Source: Rutstroemia sp. NJR-2017a BVV2
Lineage: Eukaryota > Ascomycota > Leotiomycetes > Helotiales > Rutstroemiaceae
Length of the DNA stretch: 64,000 bases
Assembly: GCA_002946415.1 (NCBI GenBank)
Contig: NJPS01000011.1
Location: 744,001 to 808,000 of the forward strand
Direction of reading: 5' to 3'
Part shown: in pieces, positions 1 through 9,975 of the stretch
Position numbering within the stretch: position 1 is the first letter of the stretch
How the letters are laid out: each line of letters opens with the position of its first letter
The notes under the pieces: model-generated
The model's input: the letters and a program-made list of their open reading frames with translations, nothing else
Told to the model about the DNA's origin: nothing
The model's database searches: none
Translations under genes and position numbers: made by a program

Positions 1-246
1 CAGAAATCTAAACATACAATAAGTCAGGCTATGGGCCGTTACGGATGCATGCCTATAACGCGTCATAAAGTACACATATGTGACTGTATAAAACGTGATC
101 AGGGCGAAGTGCAAGGCAATGAGAACATAACGTGACTGGAACTTCTGTCCCAGTTTGTTCTCTTCGATGATAGTAGACAGATTGCTGTCATCTTCTGAGT
201 CGCGATACTCCTTCTTGAGGAATGGTTCATTGCTTTGTTCATCCAT
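1..246 (-). CDS. UstYa-like (DUF3328) protein, N-terminal part
   Basis: An open frame starts at the ATG at 246-244 on the minus strand and runs 82 codons to the window edge without a stop. It begins MDEQSNEPFLKKEYRDSEDD, an acidic cytosolic tail. A membrane segment follows at about residues 45-67 (YVLIALHFALITFYTVTYVYF). This layout (short acidic tail, EENKLG-like stretch, one transmembrane helix) is typical of the N-terminus of UstYa/DUF3328 proteins, which are often about 230-270 residues long. The family's diagnostic HxxHC motifs lie in the C-terminal half and would be beyond position 1, so the family call rests on N-terminal architecture only. In characterised fungal clusters (ustiloxin, cyclochlorotine) UstYa proteins catalyse oxidative cyclisation of peptides. 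Alternative: another small single-pass membrane protein. Confidence 0.6.
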   Translation of the reverse strand, partial: MDEQSNEPFLKKEYRDSEDDSNLSTIIEENKLGQKFQSRYVLIALHFALITFYTVTYVYFMTRYRHASVTAHSLTYCMFRFL

Positions 247-1006
247 CTTTAAGAGTGAAGGTTTGGAACCGAGAAATTTGTGGTATACGCTTGACAAATG
301 AAACTTGAGGGAAAGATATAGCTACTAAATAGTTACATTTAAAATTCCTATGTGAATAATATTAGTGGGACTATATTTGATGTTTGCTTGCTCTTTTCGG
401 TCACATCATCACTAAAACTGTAGTGTAAATTGAAAAGAGATATATATATACGAAATTAGATGTGAGCAGAAAGTGTGACGCGGGGGTTTACCAGGAGTGG
501 GCAGACCGTTGTCCAAATGAATACCCCCGCCATACCCCACTTGAGCGTGTTCCGCACAGAGTAGGACTCGTTGGAATTGACGCAGTATCAATTCACGGAG
601 AAATTTGCCATACTTTGCCGCTGCGGCCCCCCATGTATGTGGGTGCAGTTGGTTCTCGGTTGGTACATCCTGCAGGTAAATTATCAATGCACGGGAATAC
701 CTTGGAAGGAGAAAACGAACCTCGCTGAATTACTTAAACTAGTAGGTGGCAACCAACACAATGCCCAACACAATGGTAGCATCACGGTGCAGACTTTTGC
801 ATCCGTCTGCGGCACACCATGTACTAATTTACCAGCAGTCTGGTGAGGTGTAACGCGCGGGAGTCACTCGGAGAATAACCAAGCATGCATTAATGGTCGT
901 TGTATTTATCTCCTCAATGAAGACTTTCCTCCTCAGCTTTTGGTGTCCAGCGCAACGTTCTCCATCCATCTTCTTCATTTCCCTAAATCTTTCTTATTTA
1001 TTGATT
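247..1006. other. intergenic, divergent promoter region
   Basis: This is the shared upstream region of the minus-strand UstYa-like gene and the plus-strand membrane-protein gene. Short open frames on both strands around 412-846 overlap each other and show no family resemblance or splice logic. A minus-strand frame near 440-600 has a short hydrophobic stretch, which is not enough to call a gene. Confidence 0.5.
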
Positions 1007-2383
1007 ATGGCTCCTTCAGGTCCAAAAAATGTCATCATCATTTCAGCTGTTTTCTCTGCGCTCGCCGCTATCACCGTGATTATACGTATATACTCCCGGA
1101 AAATGAAACGTGTAACTTTGGGGGCAGATGATTATCTGATATTTCCTGCTCTTGTAGGGCTCCCATAGGCTTCTTATTTGGCGGAAGATACTGATCACTT
1201 CTTAGCTCTTTGCGTTGGGACTCGGCATTAATAATATTGTTGGTATGGGATCCCAAAATATTGGTCCTGTTCGAATTTAACATCAAGGTGCGCAGGGGCT
1301 AGCATAGGAAACTTAGGTGGACATATCCACCTCGACGCTGAGGGACTTCCAGCCTTTGACCATTCGCTCACAGTCTTTCTTCAGGCACGTTTGACTTTCT
1401 TTGAAGTCCTTCAGACTCCTTCTTACATCACCGAGTGACTTGTAGCTAACACGCCATATGAACAGACTGAATGGGCTGCACAAATTCTCTCTGTTCTTAG
1501 CCTTACCTTCACGAAACTCTCGGTTGTTTTGCTCTATCGTCGAATTTTCCGAGGCGAGCTGTTCAACAAAATCTGCTCGGGATTGATAACCATCATCGGC
1601 TGCTGGGGTATATCATTCTTCTTCGCAACGGTCTTCGAATGCTTCCCAATTCGTGATGTCTGGGTGACATTATACGGTCAACCCCGCTCCTGCTATAACT
1701 ATCTACCCATGTTCTTCGCCACCGCTATCTCCAATTTCATCATCGATGTCATGATACTGGCGACCCCTATGCCTCTTATCTGGAAGTTGCACATGCCAGT
1801 CCAGCAAAAGGCTGCAGTGACTGGTATATTCCTACTCGGTGCATTGTAAGTACTAATTAGCATGACACCAATGATCTATTAGCTAATTGGCCATTTGCCA
1901 TAGTGTTTGCGGAATCAGTATTGCCCGCATATACTTCTTCGTTCAGGCTAGCCGTGGATTCGACAATAACTATGATGTCACATGTAAGACCAAAGCAACT
2001 TCATAGCTCCCAAAACTCTCATTAATATGATCATAGATAACTTAGCACCCACCATATACTGGACCCAGTTGGAAAGCGCCATCGCGGTTATTAGCGCATG
2101 CCTTCCGACTCTGCGTCCGTTCTTTACTAGCCGCAGCCCAGAAAGCATTATCAACACTTGGCGCAGCAAGCTCTCTTTGATCAGGTTTGGTAGCAGTAGG
2201 AGCCTTATCAATTCAAAGAATGAGGGATATAATGAGATGCACTTGTTTGGCGATGAGAATAATGCAAAGATAGAGAGCTCAGTTAACACGGTGCCCATGA
2301 GGGATTTGGAGGCATTGCGCAGTGATGGAGAAGGAATATCAGTGCAGAAGAGCTTTTCAAGGTTCAATGGCAATGTAGAATAG
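1007..2383 (+). CDS. SAT4-like fungal rhodopsin-domain integral membrane protein
   Basis: Proposed exons: 1007-1153, 1206-1242, 1317-1372, 1466-1845, 1904-1983, 2037-2383, giving 348 residues in a consistent frame. Most junctions are good GT-AG sites (GTAGGG, GTATGG, GTAAGT, GTAAGA). Family marks are visible: the first helix followed by RIYSRKMKRVTLGADDY, then the FALGLGINNIVGGHIHL segment, TKLSVVLLYRRIF, the FECFPIRDVW loop with a conserved Cys, and YNLAPTIYWTQLES followed by CLPTLRP near the C-terminus. This matches the seven-helix SAT4/fungal rhodopsin-domain family, whose biochemical role is largely unknown. A TGA at 1436-1438 is in frame if the third exon is read straight through. It is removed only by the intron 1373-1465, whose donor (GTCTTT) is weak although a GCTAAC branch site is present. 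The start is the first ATG before the first helix; an upstream non-ATG extension exists. Confidence 0.72.
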
Positions 2384-3022
2384 AGATCTGCGCTAGAATA
2401 TGTACTCTGAGGCTTTAGAGCTATAGCTAAGTGATGTATAAGGGAACTCACAATGAAAGGGCTCCTGGAACCTTCCTATGCTGATATACCTTTGTAGGCA
2501 GCCGTGAATATCACATTAGCTCCCTTTTTGAATAAAGCTCTTCTTCGAGCAATAAATGAGCTAATCACCTAGTTGCGAAAATATCAATTTGAGGTCATTT
2601 ATGAACAACAGTCGATGCAGTCCCTGTACAAGTTATAAGTATGAAGCAGACACCAAGCAAGATAATAAAAAGATTCACAACATACTTCTCAAAGGCGACT
2701 TCGTACATCAAAGTACTTTTTCTCGCGCTCTCCAAGTATTACTCGAATAGCACGGAGAACAACAATGTATCGGAGAACTGGATTGTTGCTAGTCACATAG
2801 GTTCTTCACACAGCGTCGATTGATCTTGGACGCTAGGCAGAGAATATCCTACTACTACGCCTATCCATATCAGCTACAAGCCAATAAAAGAAATATGGCG
2901 CATTCTAAAACGTTCAGTGGTGTCTGGATCGTTTAACAAGATTCCTGGAAGACGTTATGGATCGTCTTACAAGATTCTAGAAGGTAAGGTTATTGAGCGA
3001 GGTTTCGGATACCCCGCCATTT

Positions 3023-3028
3023 CACGTG
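3023..3028. promoter_or_regulatory. CACGTG E-box (CDEI-like) upstream of Fta4
   Basis: The palindrome GTCACGTGA spans this site, 80-85 bases before the Fta4 start codon. It fits the RTCACRTG consensus bound by Cbf1-type bHLH factors. Function is inferred from sequence only. Confidence 0.35.
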
Positions 3029-3038
3029 ACTTGTGCGA

Positions 3039-3044
3039 ACGCGT
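3039..3044. promoter_or_regulatory. ACGCGT MCB box, distal, upstream of Fta4
   Basis: An exact MluI cell-cycle box lies 64-69 bases before the ATG at 3108. MBF (the Mbp1/Swi6-type complex) binds this motif in yeasts to drive G1/S transcription. A second copy follows 23 bases downstream. Confidence 0.45.
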
Positions 3045-3061
3045 CGGCGCCTTTATTCACA

Positions 3062-3067
3062 ACGCGT
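3062..3067. promoter_or_regulatory. ACGCGT MCB box, proximal, upstream of Fta4
   Basis: This is the second exact ACGCGT, 41-46 bases before the ATG. Start-to-start spacing to the first box is 23 bp, about two helical turns, which would place both boxes on the same DNA face. Confidence 0.45.
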
Positions 3068-3107
3068 CTTCCAACAACGGTATCCATCATGCACTACAAT
3101 TCACACC

Positions 3108-3861
3108 ATGGACCCCGACTCTGCCACGATAATTGATCTTAAATCCTCTTTTCTACGCACGCAAATTCTAGCCTTGTCTCAACCAATTCAGCCATCGCAC
3201 GACTGGCAAGCGTCTATTTCAGAAGAGGAGAATACTTTACGACAACGCGCCATTGACGAAGCACTGTTCAAGCTCAACACTACCCTGAAGCAGCACAACA
3301 AACTAAGCTACCCTCCACAGGCGCAGAGACATGTTGCAGAACAAATCGATCGATTATACTGGGCAGCAGGGGAACGGGACGTTAATGTGAATGGAGAGGA
3401 ATGGAGCGAGAAAGGCGCGGACTACAGTGAGAAGCCTGGATGGATTATTTTTGATAGAGCTAATTATATTCACAGGGTTAGCCGAAAACATCGAGAAATT
3501 ACCAGAAGAATGGAGTGAAGAAGCAGAAACGAAAGCTCCAAAGCAAGCTGCAAAATATAAAGAATTGCAAAAGAAGCTGGTAGAATTGAATGACAGAAGG
3601 AAAGCTGCAAAGGAAAGGCTAGAACAGACTAGAGCTGCGAAAAGATTACTCGATCCTTTTGAGGATGCAAGTTTGCATGTTCAGGAGAACCTCGTTACCA
3701 AAAATAGTGAAATGGAGAGAGAATTGGAACGGATGCGGATGCTCATGTTGAGAGTCGAGAGGGGTATTACTGGGATAGGAGGTACTTCAGACGAAGATGA
3801 TATGGAAATCGACTTCGCCGAGAATGATAGAGAGAAGTTGGCAGCCATAGGAATTAATTAG
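3108..3861 (+). CDS. fta4: Kinetochore protein Fta4 (Sim4/CCAN complex, CENP-U-like)
   Basis: Two exons, 3108-3426 and 3476-3861, are joined by a 49-nt GTGAGA...CACAG intron with a GCTAAT branch site, giving 234 residues. Visible features are an N-terminal segment starting MDPDSATIIDLKSSFLRTQI, the motif LPEEWSEE just after the splice, and a long Lys/Glu-rich coiled coil. The conserved block RLLDPFEDASLHVQENLVTK is followed by EMERELERMRMLMLRVE. This order matches the Fta4/CENP-U family (PF13093), a subunit of the inner kinetochore Sim4 (COMA/CCAN) complex that links centromeric chromatin to outer kinetochore proteins. The C-terminus is acidic (TSDEDDMEIDFAEND). The start was chosen because upstream codons in the same frame do not resemble the family and MDPDS opens the conserved region. 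Two MCB boxes directly upstream suggest G1/S control. Confidence 0.85.
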
Positions 3862-4169
3862 TCTAGCGTGGTATGAGTCTACGGCATGTCAAAACCGCGC
3901 GAAGAACCCTCAGAGTACGGCAACAAACCACGTTTGTACGATGGAGCTGTACTAAGTCTCAATAGAGAACTCATTGAGTGTCGATATAGAAGTAGTATTC
4001 GACTCGAGAAATTTGCCATCAAACGGCGTTATGGAGTGGCTATAGCTACTTCTTCCAACCACTTATAACAGATTCTACTTTCACTTCATATCGACAACCA
4101 CGGGAGAACAAATTTCTCTCCTCAGCCCTTCACATCTTTACTATATCCTTCACCGATCTCTTGTTTCCT
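3862..4169. other. intergenic
   Basis: A 60-codon plus-strand frame at 3886-4068 has no recognisable homology. The remainder is CT-rich sequence between the Fta4 stop and the 3' end of the aminotransferase relic. Confidence 0.4.
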
Positions 4170-5700
4170 CTTTCAATCTCCTGCAGGATAGGCTTCGGAG
4201 TTCTCAGCCTGGAATTCGCGAGATTCAATGCCTCGGTGCTCTTGCAGACTCCGAACCGTAGATAATTCTCTCCTTATCCGTGCATTTTCAGGTCCATAGA
4301 AAGCTGGTTAATAGAACGTTCATTAGCTAATCTGTGTCACGTCGCGAATTTTCTCGTGAGCACAGAACTAAACGCATTTCTGTACTTACTGCTCCCAGGC
4401 ATAGAGGCAACGCCGACTTTGTTCATCAAGAACCAGCATAACCTCATGTCGCGCGACAAACTCGCAACGTCGGTGGGAAGCAATAGCTGCTTGGGATTTG
4501 GATCCCAGCAGTGTGCACCATAACGAAGTATGCACCTGCTGGATAGACATACTGGCAGTGCATCAATAGACGGAAAAGACAATCGTAAGGGAGTTCCGAA
4601 AACTTACTGGGATGTCTAACTCATCAAGTACTTCGCAGAATGAGTCCACTTTACCTTTCACCTCAACGCGATTCTGTTCCCACCAATCTGTGCGGTTGGC
4701 TTCTTGTATTCCTTCTACAGCAGCTAGTTGAGCCGGACCAGACGTGGTGTAGCAAAGCAGAAAGTGCGCAGCTTGTACTGGATGAATAAGGTCGGACGGC
4801 CCAATGACGTATCCTAGGCGCCAGCTCGTGGCATTAAAGAGCTTTCCCACAGAACCGACCAGTATGGTATTGGCAGCAATTTCGGGCGATATGGTAGAGA
4901 ACCGAGCGAAGTTCGGTGCAAATACTACACGAGCATGAAGGTGACGTGACGTACAAGCAGTTTGGTCTTCGGTGTTATGGCTGCCCGTAGTTCATCCATA
5001 TTCAACGTCCAATGGTTGCCTGACGAGGTTTTGGACTCAGAACCGCCGGTGGATGCAAAGATACATAAAGATGAATGCCTTGTGCAAGCTCTACTTGTAG
5101 CACATACCTAGAATCCTTAGAGTAAGCTATCGAGCTCATCGGCGAGCTGTTGGGCCCCGGGGGTCGACGTACGCGCTAAATACGGGCTCGAGAAGAATTA
5201 CCTCTTCACCCGGTTCTACATATGCCATCACAATGCTCAGTAAGCCCTCAGAAGCAGCAGTAGTCACTAAAATCTCCGATTCTGGCTCGATAGTTCGGCC
5301 TAGAAGCAGTGAGTAGGTATCGGCTAGAGCCTTCTTGAAAGTCGGCATGCCCTAGTGGTCGTATTTAGCAAGTACAGGTTACCGTCGCCCGAAGTGCCCT
5401 CTGTAACGTACCGAAGTGGGACCATATTGATTGCCCTCTACTTGATCTAATACTTTTCGATAAGCGTCGATGAGAAACTGGGGAGGATTGTACTCGCTAT
5501 ATTACGTGGGTGTGTGAGCCGTAATCGCCAAGTAGCCGACGCTGGCAGGAGATTACTTAACATGAATCCTGTACCCATATTCACAACCAGTTGGATAATG
5601 GATTGTGCTAATTGTTCGTCGAACCACACGCTCTTCAGATGTAAGACTTTTATTCTTCTTGTTTGGATGATGGGACACCAACCAGTTGTTGTAGTCGAGT
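4170..5700 (-). pseudogene. Kynurenine/oxoglutarate aminotransferase-like pseudogene
   Basis: Fragments of a class I/II PLP aminotransferase (kynurenine aminotransferase, Bna3-like) occur in order on the minus strand. They include VVNMGTGF and YNPPQFLIDAYRKVLDQVEG near 5400-5590, then KKALADTYSLLLGRTIEPES and VEPGEEVILLEPVFSAYV near 5160-5340. WTLNMDELRAAITPKTKLL follows near 4950-5020, and SVGKLFNATSWRLGYVIGPS near 4790-4850 with the Schiff-base Lys. VLDELDIPVS is near 4610, LSRDMRLCWFLMNKVGVA near 4400-4460, and ENYLRFGVCKSTEALNLANS near 4210-4270. The pieces fall in different frames, with at least four frame changes and in-frame stops. The segment that should carry the NTPHNP motif and the PLP-binding Asp/Tyr is missing between about 4930 and 4950. 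At least two ancestral introns can still be recognised. An intact gene with unusual introns is unlikely because the active-site block is absent. Confidence 0.85.
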
Positions 5701-6352
5701 GTTGACACTCGTTTGGCGCGTTTGGCGGACGGCGGCAATAGCTTGTGGCTGACGCTTATGTTCTCAATGGTTTGAATGTGTTTCAATGAGTTTTCATTAG
5801 TCTTTTCGTGAGAAAGGGTTATTCTTTACTGTTTTATTTTTGCTGTGAAGGAAACAGCATATGTTGTATATATGTACACACCACTACGAGAATACTTGGG
5901 TGACTACTTGTAGTTGACAAGGCTTATATGTTGTCAAGCGGCGAAGTCAATCTCTGTATCCAGATTCTCCTGTGCTGTGCCATCTGCACTCAGAAACAGG
6001 GGTATCTGATTTCAAATAGACCTAGATATGTTTCATCAACTAGGCGCAGCAACGTCGACGTTTGTTAGCTAGAAGGAATTTGAATTGCTCGAAAGTTCGC
6101 CTTTGCAGAGCACTTAGATATAAGACTAGATTATTACTCAACTATGTGGTCTATTTCTCGGTGTTGAGGGTGTCTCCAATTTGCTTAATGCTGATTACAC
6201 GTGATATAAGACATAAGAACAGATTGAATGAATCTTCGTTTCTTCCCTCCTATCTCAAAGGCTGCTCACATTAATGCACGTAAGAAATCATCTCTAGAAC
6301 TTTTACATTGACAAGCAGTATTATTCATCTACACACACAGCATATTATAAAC
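5701..6352. other. intergenic
   Basis: AT-rich spacer between the divergent aminotransferase relic and the next plus-strand gene. A 70-codon frame at 6062-6274 has no supporting features. Confidence 0.45.
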
Positions 6353-7550
6353 ATGGAAAAAGATTCGGACTGCATTATTTGGTCTGATAGCTATGAGAAA
6401 TTTCCACCTAGCGATAGACTCCAACGCTCTAAAGAAAGAGTTCAACGTTTCTTAGATCGTGGTAAAATGACACAAGGTACTTTCAATCCACAAATACAGC
6501 CAGATCAAAGTTCCATAAGCAGCACTAATCTATATTAGATGCTATTTACCAGCGGTATACGGAAAAGCTCACGCAAACTTTGATCGTAGCCAGTGGATTC
6601 AATATCCCTTCAGCGCTGGAGAGTGCCAAGCTGCAATTCCGCCAACTTCAGGACGGGACATGTCAGTACCTCCATCTCCCAAGATCTTCGTATAAATAGT
6701 CTGATGATGATGCACCATAGACCTTTCACGAGACCGATTTGAGCGTGTGATGGTGCAAAACGCTGCCAATACGATATCCCCCGACGGCGCTAGGACGCTA
6801 TATGAAATCTTCGGGTGGCATGCATTTTTTCCTTTCCCATCAATGATTACAGAGTCTGGAACTCCTTGTATAAACGAGGATGCTTTCCTTCGAGCCATCT
6901 GTCTACTCACGGAGAGCCCGTCTAGGTATCAATCCCCGCGTTCCTCTTACGTTATGCATAATACGTCTTCAGGAGACTGGGGCCCGTATTCGGGCTCGGT
7001 CATTAGTAATCGTGGGAAAGATGCTGTTGATTTCAGTAGGAGGATTTTTCGAAGTCTTGCTATTCCCAACAATGTCATCATGGACCATGAGACAACTATT
7101 CAGGTGCCGCGTTTCATTATGTACCAGCCGTGTCCGGAACCAGAGCACAGAGATCCCGATTCTGAAGAGTGGCTTGGACAGCAGATCGCTGTTGTAGAAC
7201 ACGAGCGGGAGAGGTTGATTGATGTTCATGATGTTGTATCGGAGTCCGCGCCGGGATGGGATGATCGTAAGACGGCGAATCCGCTTCGGGAAGCTTATGC
7301 ACTCGTGCTTGCGTCACTGCCGGCTCAACCGTACGATCTTGCCAATCTTCAGGTTCCTACGGGGAAGCTTCTGAGTCTTCTTAAAGCACTAAGCTCTCCT
7401 GATAACTCTGATAAACAAGAGATTTTATCAAGCATGATTGACTCCGTTGAAAAGCTGGATAGCCATGGAAAAGTCGATTGGGAGGTATTCAACAATGTGA
7501 TAACGAAACATGCGGTAAGGCATTCGGAATTTGGAAGGGATTTCAACTAA
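6353..7550 (+). CDS. Hypothetical three-exon protein
   Basis: Exons 6353-6476, 6539-6661 and 6733-7550 join in frame to 354 residues. The first intron begins GTACTT and ends with an ACTAAT branch site before CTATATTAG; the second begins GTCAGT. The first exon is a charged N-terminus (KDSDCIIWSDSYEKFPPSDR). The second contains TLIVASGFNIPSALESAKLQ. The third opens with RFERVMVQNAANTISPDGA and EIFGWHAFFPFPSMITESGT, then ends in a helical, acidic tail. The phrase GWHAFFPFPSMITESGT...NEDAFLRAICLLT resembles an EF-hand or TLDc-associated helical region of fungal unknown proteins, but I cannot assign a family. No signal peptide or membrane segment is evident. Clean splice phases and absence of stops argue that it is expressed. 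Confidence 0.6.
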
Positions 7551-8799
7551 TCTTTGGAAATAGGATGTGATTGCGGGTGGTCTATCGAGCATTTTCGAGA
7601 TATTCCGAGGCGGAATGCAGATAAGAATGTAAGTCTATAATTTAATAACGAGAGATCCTCAACCTACACTACATATGCTTACCACCACGACTACAAGCAG
7701 TGCTACCGCTCTCTAGTCCCGCCTCCTGTATCGATTATCCCTCCCACGACTAACTGTACTACGTCAATCACTTGCTCAACCGCACTCAAGCCAAGTCCTG
7801 ATAACCAAAACATTTCACATCTTCTTCCGGTCGTCCATAAGTCCACCACATCGCATCCATGGAACTTCATTACATTCAAATGCAGTGTCCGCTCCCACTG
7901 TCCGCAAGCACACAATTCCTCCTCTCGTATTCCGTATTTAGACTTTCTACTCTTGAACTAAGTTCCTCCCCAATATACTACGCATCTTCCCCATGCCTTC
8001 TATCGAAGCGTTCCGCAATATTGCTTCGCAACTAGCTAATTTCATTCGAGCCACACTGTGAGCTGTATCCAACCATCCGCCACTCCTTGACCATACCCTT
8101 CGCATCTTACATCCGGATTCTCAAACCGAATTCTCCTGTCCTCTACCATACATTTCCCTATCCAAACTGTCTACTATGTACCATTACAGCCGGTTATCAC
8201 CAGCTGTATTATTTGCAGTGAACCACCCCTTCGGTAATTGACCGTCTCCTCCACATCCATAACCACACCCAACTACCTCCACTTCACCTCACCATTTCCT
8301 CAATATGAGAACACATCCGGACTATCCCATTACATCTCCTCACATCCCTTACATCCCTCCCACTACAACATCTCCACTACACCCTGACTATCCATCCACT
8401 ATATCTAACCGCAACCCACCATCTCCAGCCGCGTACGTACCCACACCCAAACCCTCCACCAAGCCTCAGCGCTTTCGAGCCCATCCAATGTATCCTTCGC
8501 ATCTTCCTATACTCTAACCGTATCCAACAGTATCCACCCCACAGCATTACCCAAGTGAACCCATTCCCACCGCGTCCATCATATCCACCATATCCAGTAT
8601 ATATAAAACACCCATTCCAAGCTTGTAAAGCAAAACGATAGAAACTGGAAAGAATGGGATACAATAGACAAAAGACACCAAACGAATTGATTCCCCCAGA
8701 TTAGTTGTTCAGCTGCGGCTTCACTTTGGAACAACGAAGGGAGAAGGCCTGAGTAGTATACTTTTTACTTATTCATTCATCTCAATGCGGAGACGGACA

Positions 8800-8822
8800 C
8801 ACACACACACACATATATATAT
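8800..8822. repeat. (AC)n(AT)n microsatellite
   Basis: A run of AC dinucleotides passes directly into AT dinucleotides. It lies in intergenic DNA. Confidence 0.85.
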
Positions 8823-9801
8823 GAATATTGCAATCCCAAATCCCAGATCCAGCAGTAGGAGGATTCTTTTGTGATATATCGGTATCAATAATACAGACCA
8901 CAGTCAGATATACATACTCATGTCTTTTCTCGCGGTCGAATCGCCGATGTTCTCCTGGCTATGCTGATGTAGATATGTAGGCCATAGAGTAGAATAGAAT
9001 AGAGATAGACATCGAGAGTATTAACAACCGCAAAACCTACTCACCTCATCTCATCTTCTCCCAATCTAATCTGCCCCAATCCAATACAATCTCCTCTCCT
9101 GCATTCCCACTCTCCCTCACCACCAGCGCCAGCACCACTATAACACCAAACTCCCCTCACTCAACCCAACCCAACCTCCCCTCTCAAACCCCCAACCCCC
9201 ACAAACCGACTTTAGAGACGAACTTTCTCCCGCTTGGGCAATGCAACAATCCACAAAAGATGAATTTAAAAAGCGCGTAACTTACCTACCCCCAATCCAC
9301 CTCTCTCCCCACCGACCCCGAACCCCGACCCCGACTACGCGACGTTTCAGCACAGACAAGGGGGGTTTGGGAGCGTTTCAAAGTCGATGGAGTTGGTATC
9401 CATTCGAGGTCTGAGAGTAGAGTCGAGTTGAAGGAGGAAGTTATAGAATTTTTTTTTTTCAGTGTGGGAGGTTGTTGTACGATTGTTTGATAGAGAGGGA
9501 GACGGAAGGGAGGGGAAGGGCGAGGGAACTTGGAAGGGGGAGAGTGTAATTGGAGGAGATAGGTTTGCCAGTCTGCTGAATATCGATATAAATGAAAAGT
9601 AAAGCATAAAACACGATTACTGCTTTCAAACTCATGGAGGTTAGAATATAAGTAGGTCCTTATATACGGGAAAATGCGAGAGAGGTATGGTATATACTCT
9701 GTCGAGTTATACAGAGCAACTTACAACCACCAATCCGAATCCAACGTCCCTCATCACCATCTTACCTCATCCGACTTCCACGCACATCCTTATTTAAAAA
9801 A

Positions 9802-9820
9802 CGTGTTCGTTCGTTCGTTC
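9802..9820. repeat. (CGTT)n microsatellite
   Basis: Four tandem CGTT units followed by a G-rich segment. Confidence 0.8.
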
Positions 9821-9904
9821 GGGTTGTATTTCCCGAGTTAGGTCAGTTGTGGTTCGGGTTCGCGGGCGGGCGCGCGGGAGGAAGGGAGGGAGGGATGATA
9901 AAAA

Positions 9905-9975
9905 TAGATTGTGGGTGTGGGTGGGTGTGGGTGTGGGTGTGGAGGTACGGCGGTATTTGGTGTGGTGGTGTGGTG
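9905..9975. repeat. GT-rich minisatellite (GGGTGT-type)
   Basis: Degenerate tandem GTGGGT/GGGTGT units on the plus strand. It contains several G3 runs and is not the fungal TTAGGG telomere repeat. Confidence 0.75.

Larger units (their letters stand above)
2384..3107. other. intergenic; promoter of the Fta4 gene
   Basis: Short plus-strand frames at 2641-2823 and 2917-3132 show no recognisable family. The last 90 bases carry an E-box and two MluI-type boxes, listed separately. Confidence 0.5.

Noticed and set aside
8040..8664. Possible degenerate minisatellite or coding region with CATCC/CATATCC spacing
   Set aside because: No regular period could be set by eye, and frames on either strand are low complexity.
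9905..9975. Interstitial telomere repeat
   Set aside because: Units are GGGTGT/GTGGGT, not the TTAGGG of filamentous fungi.
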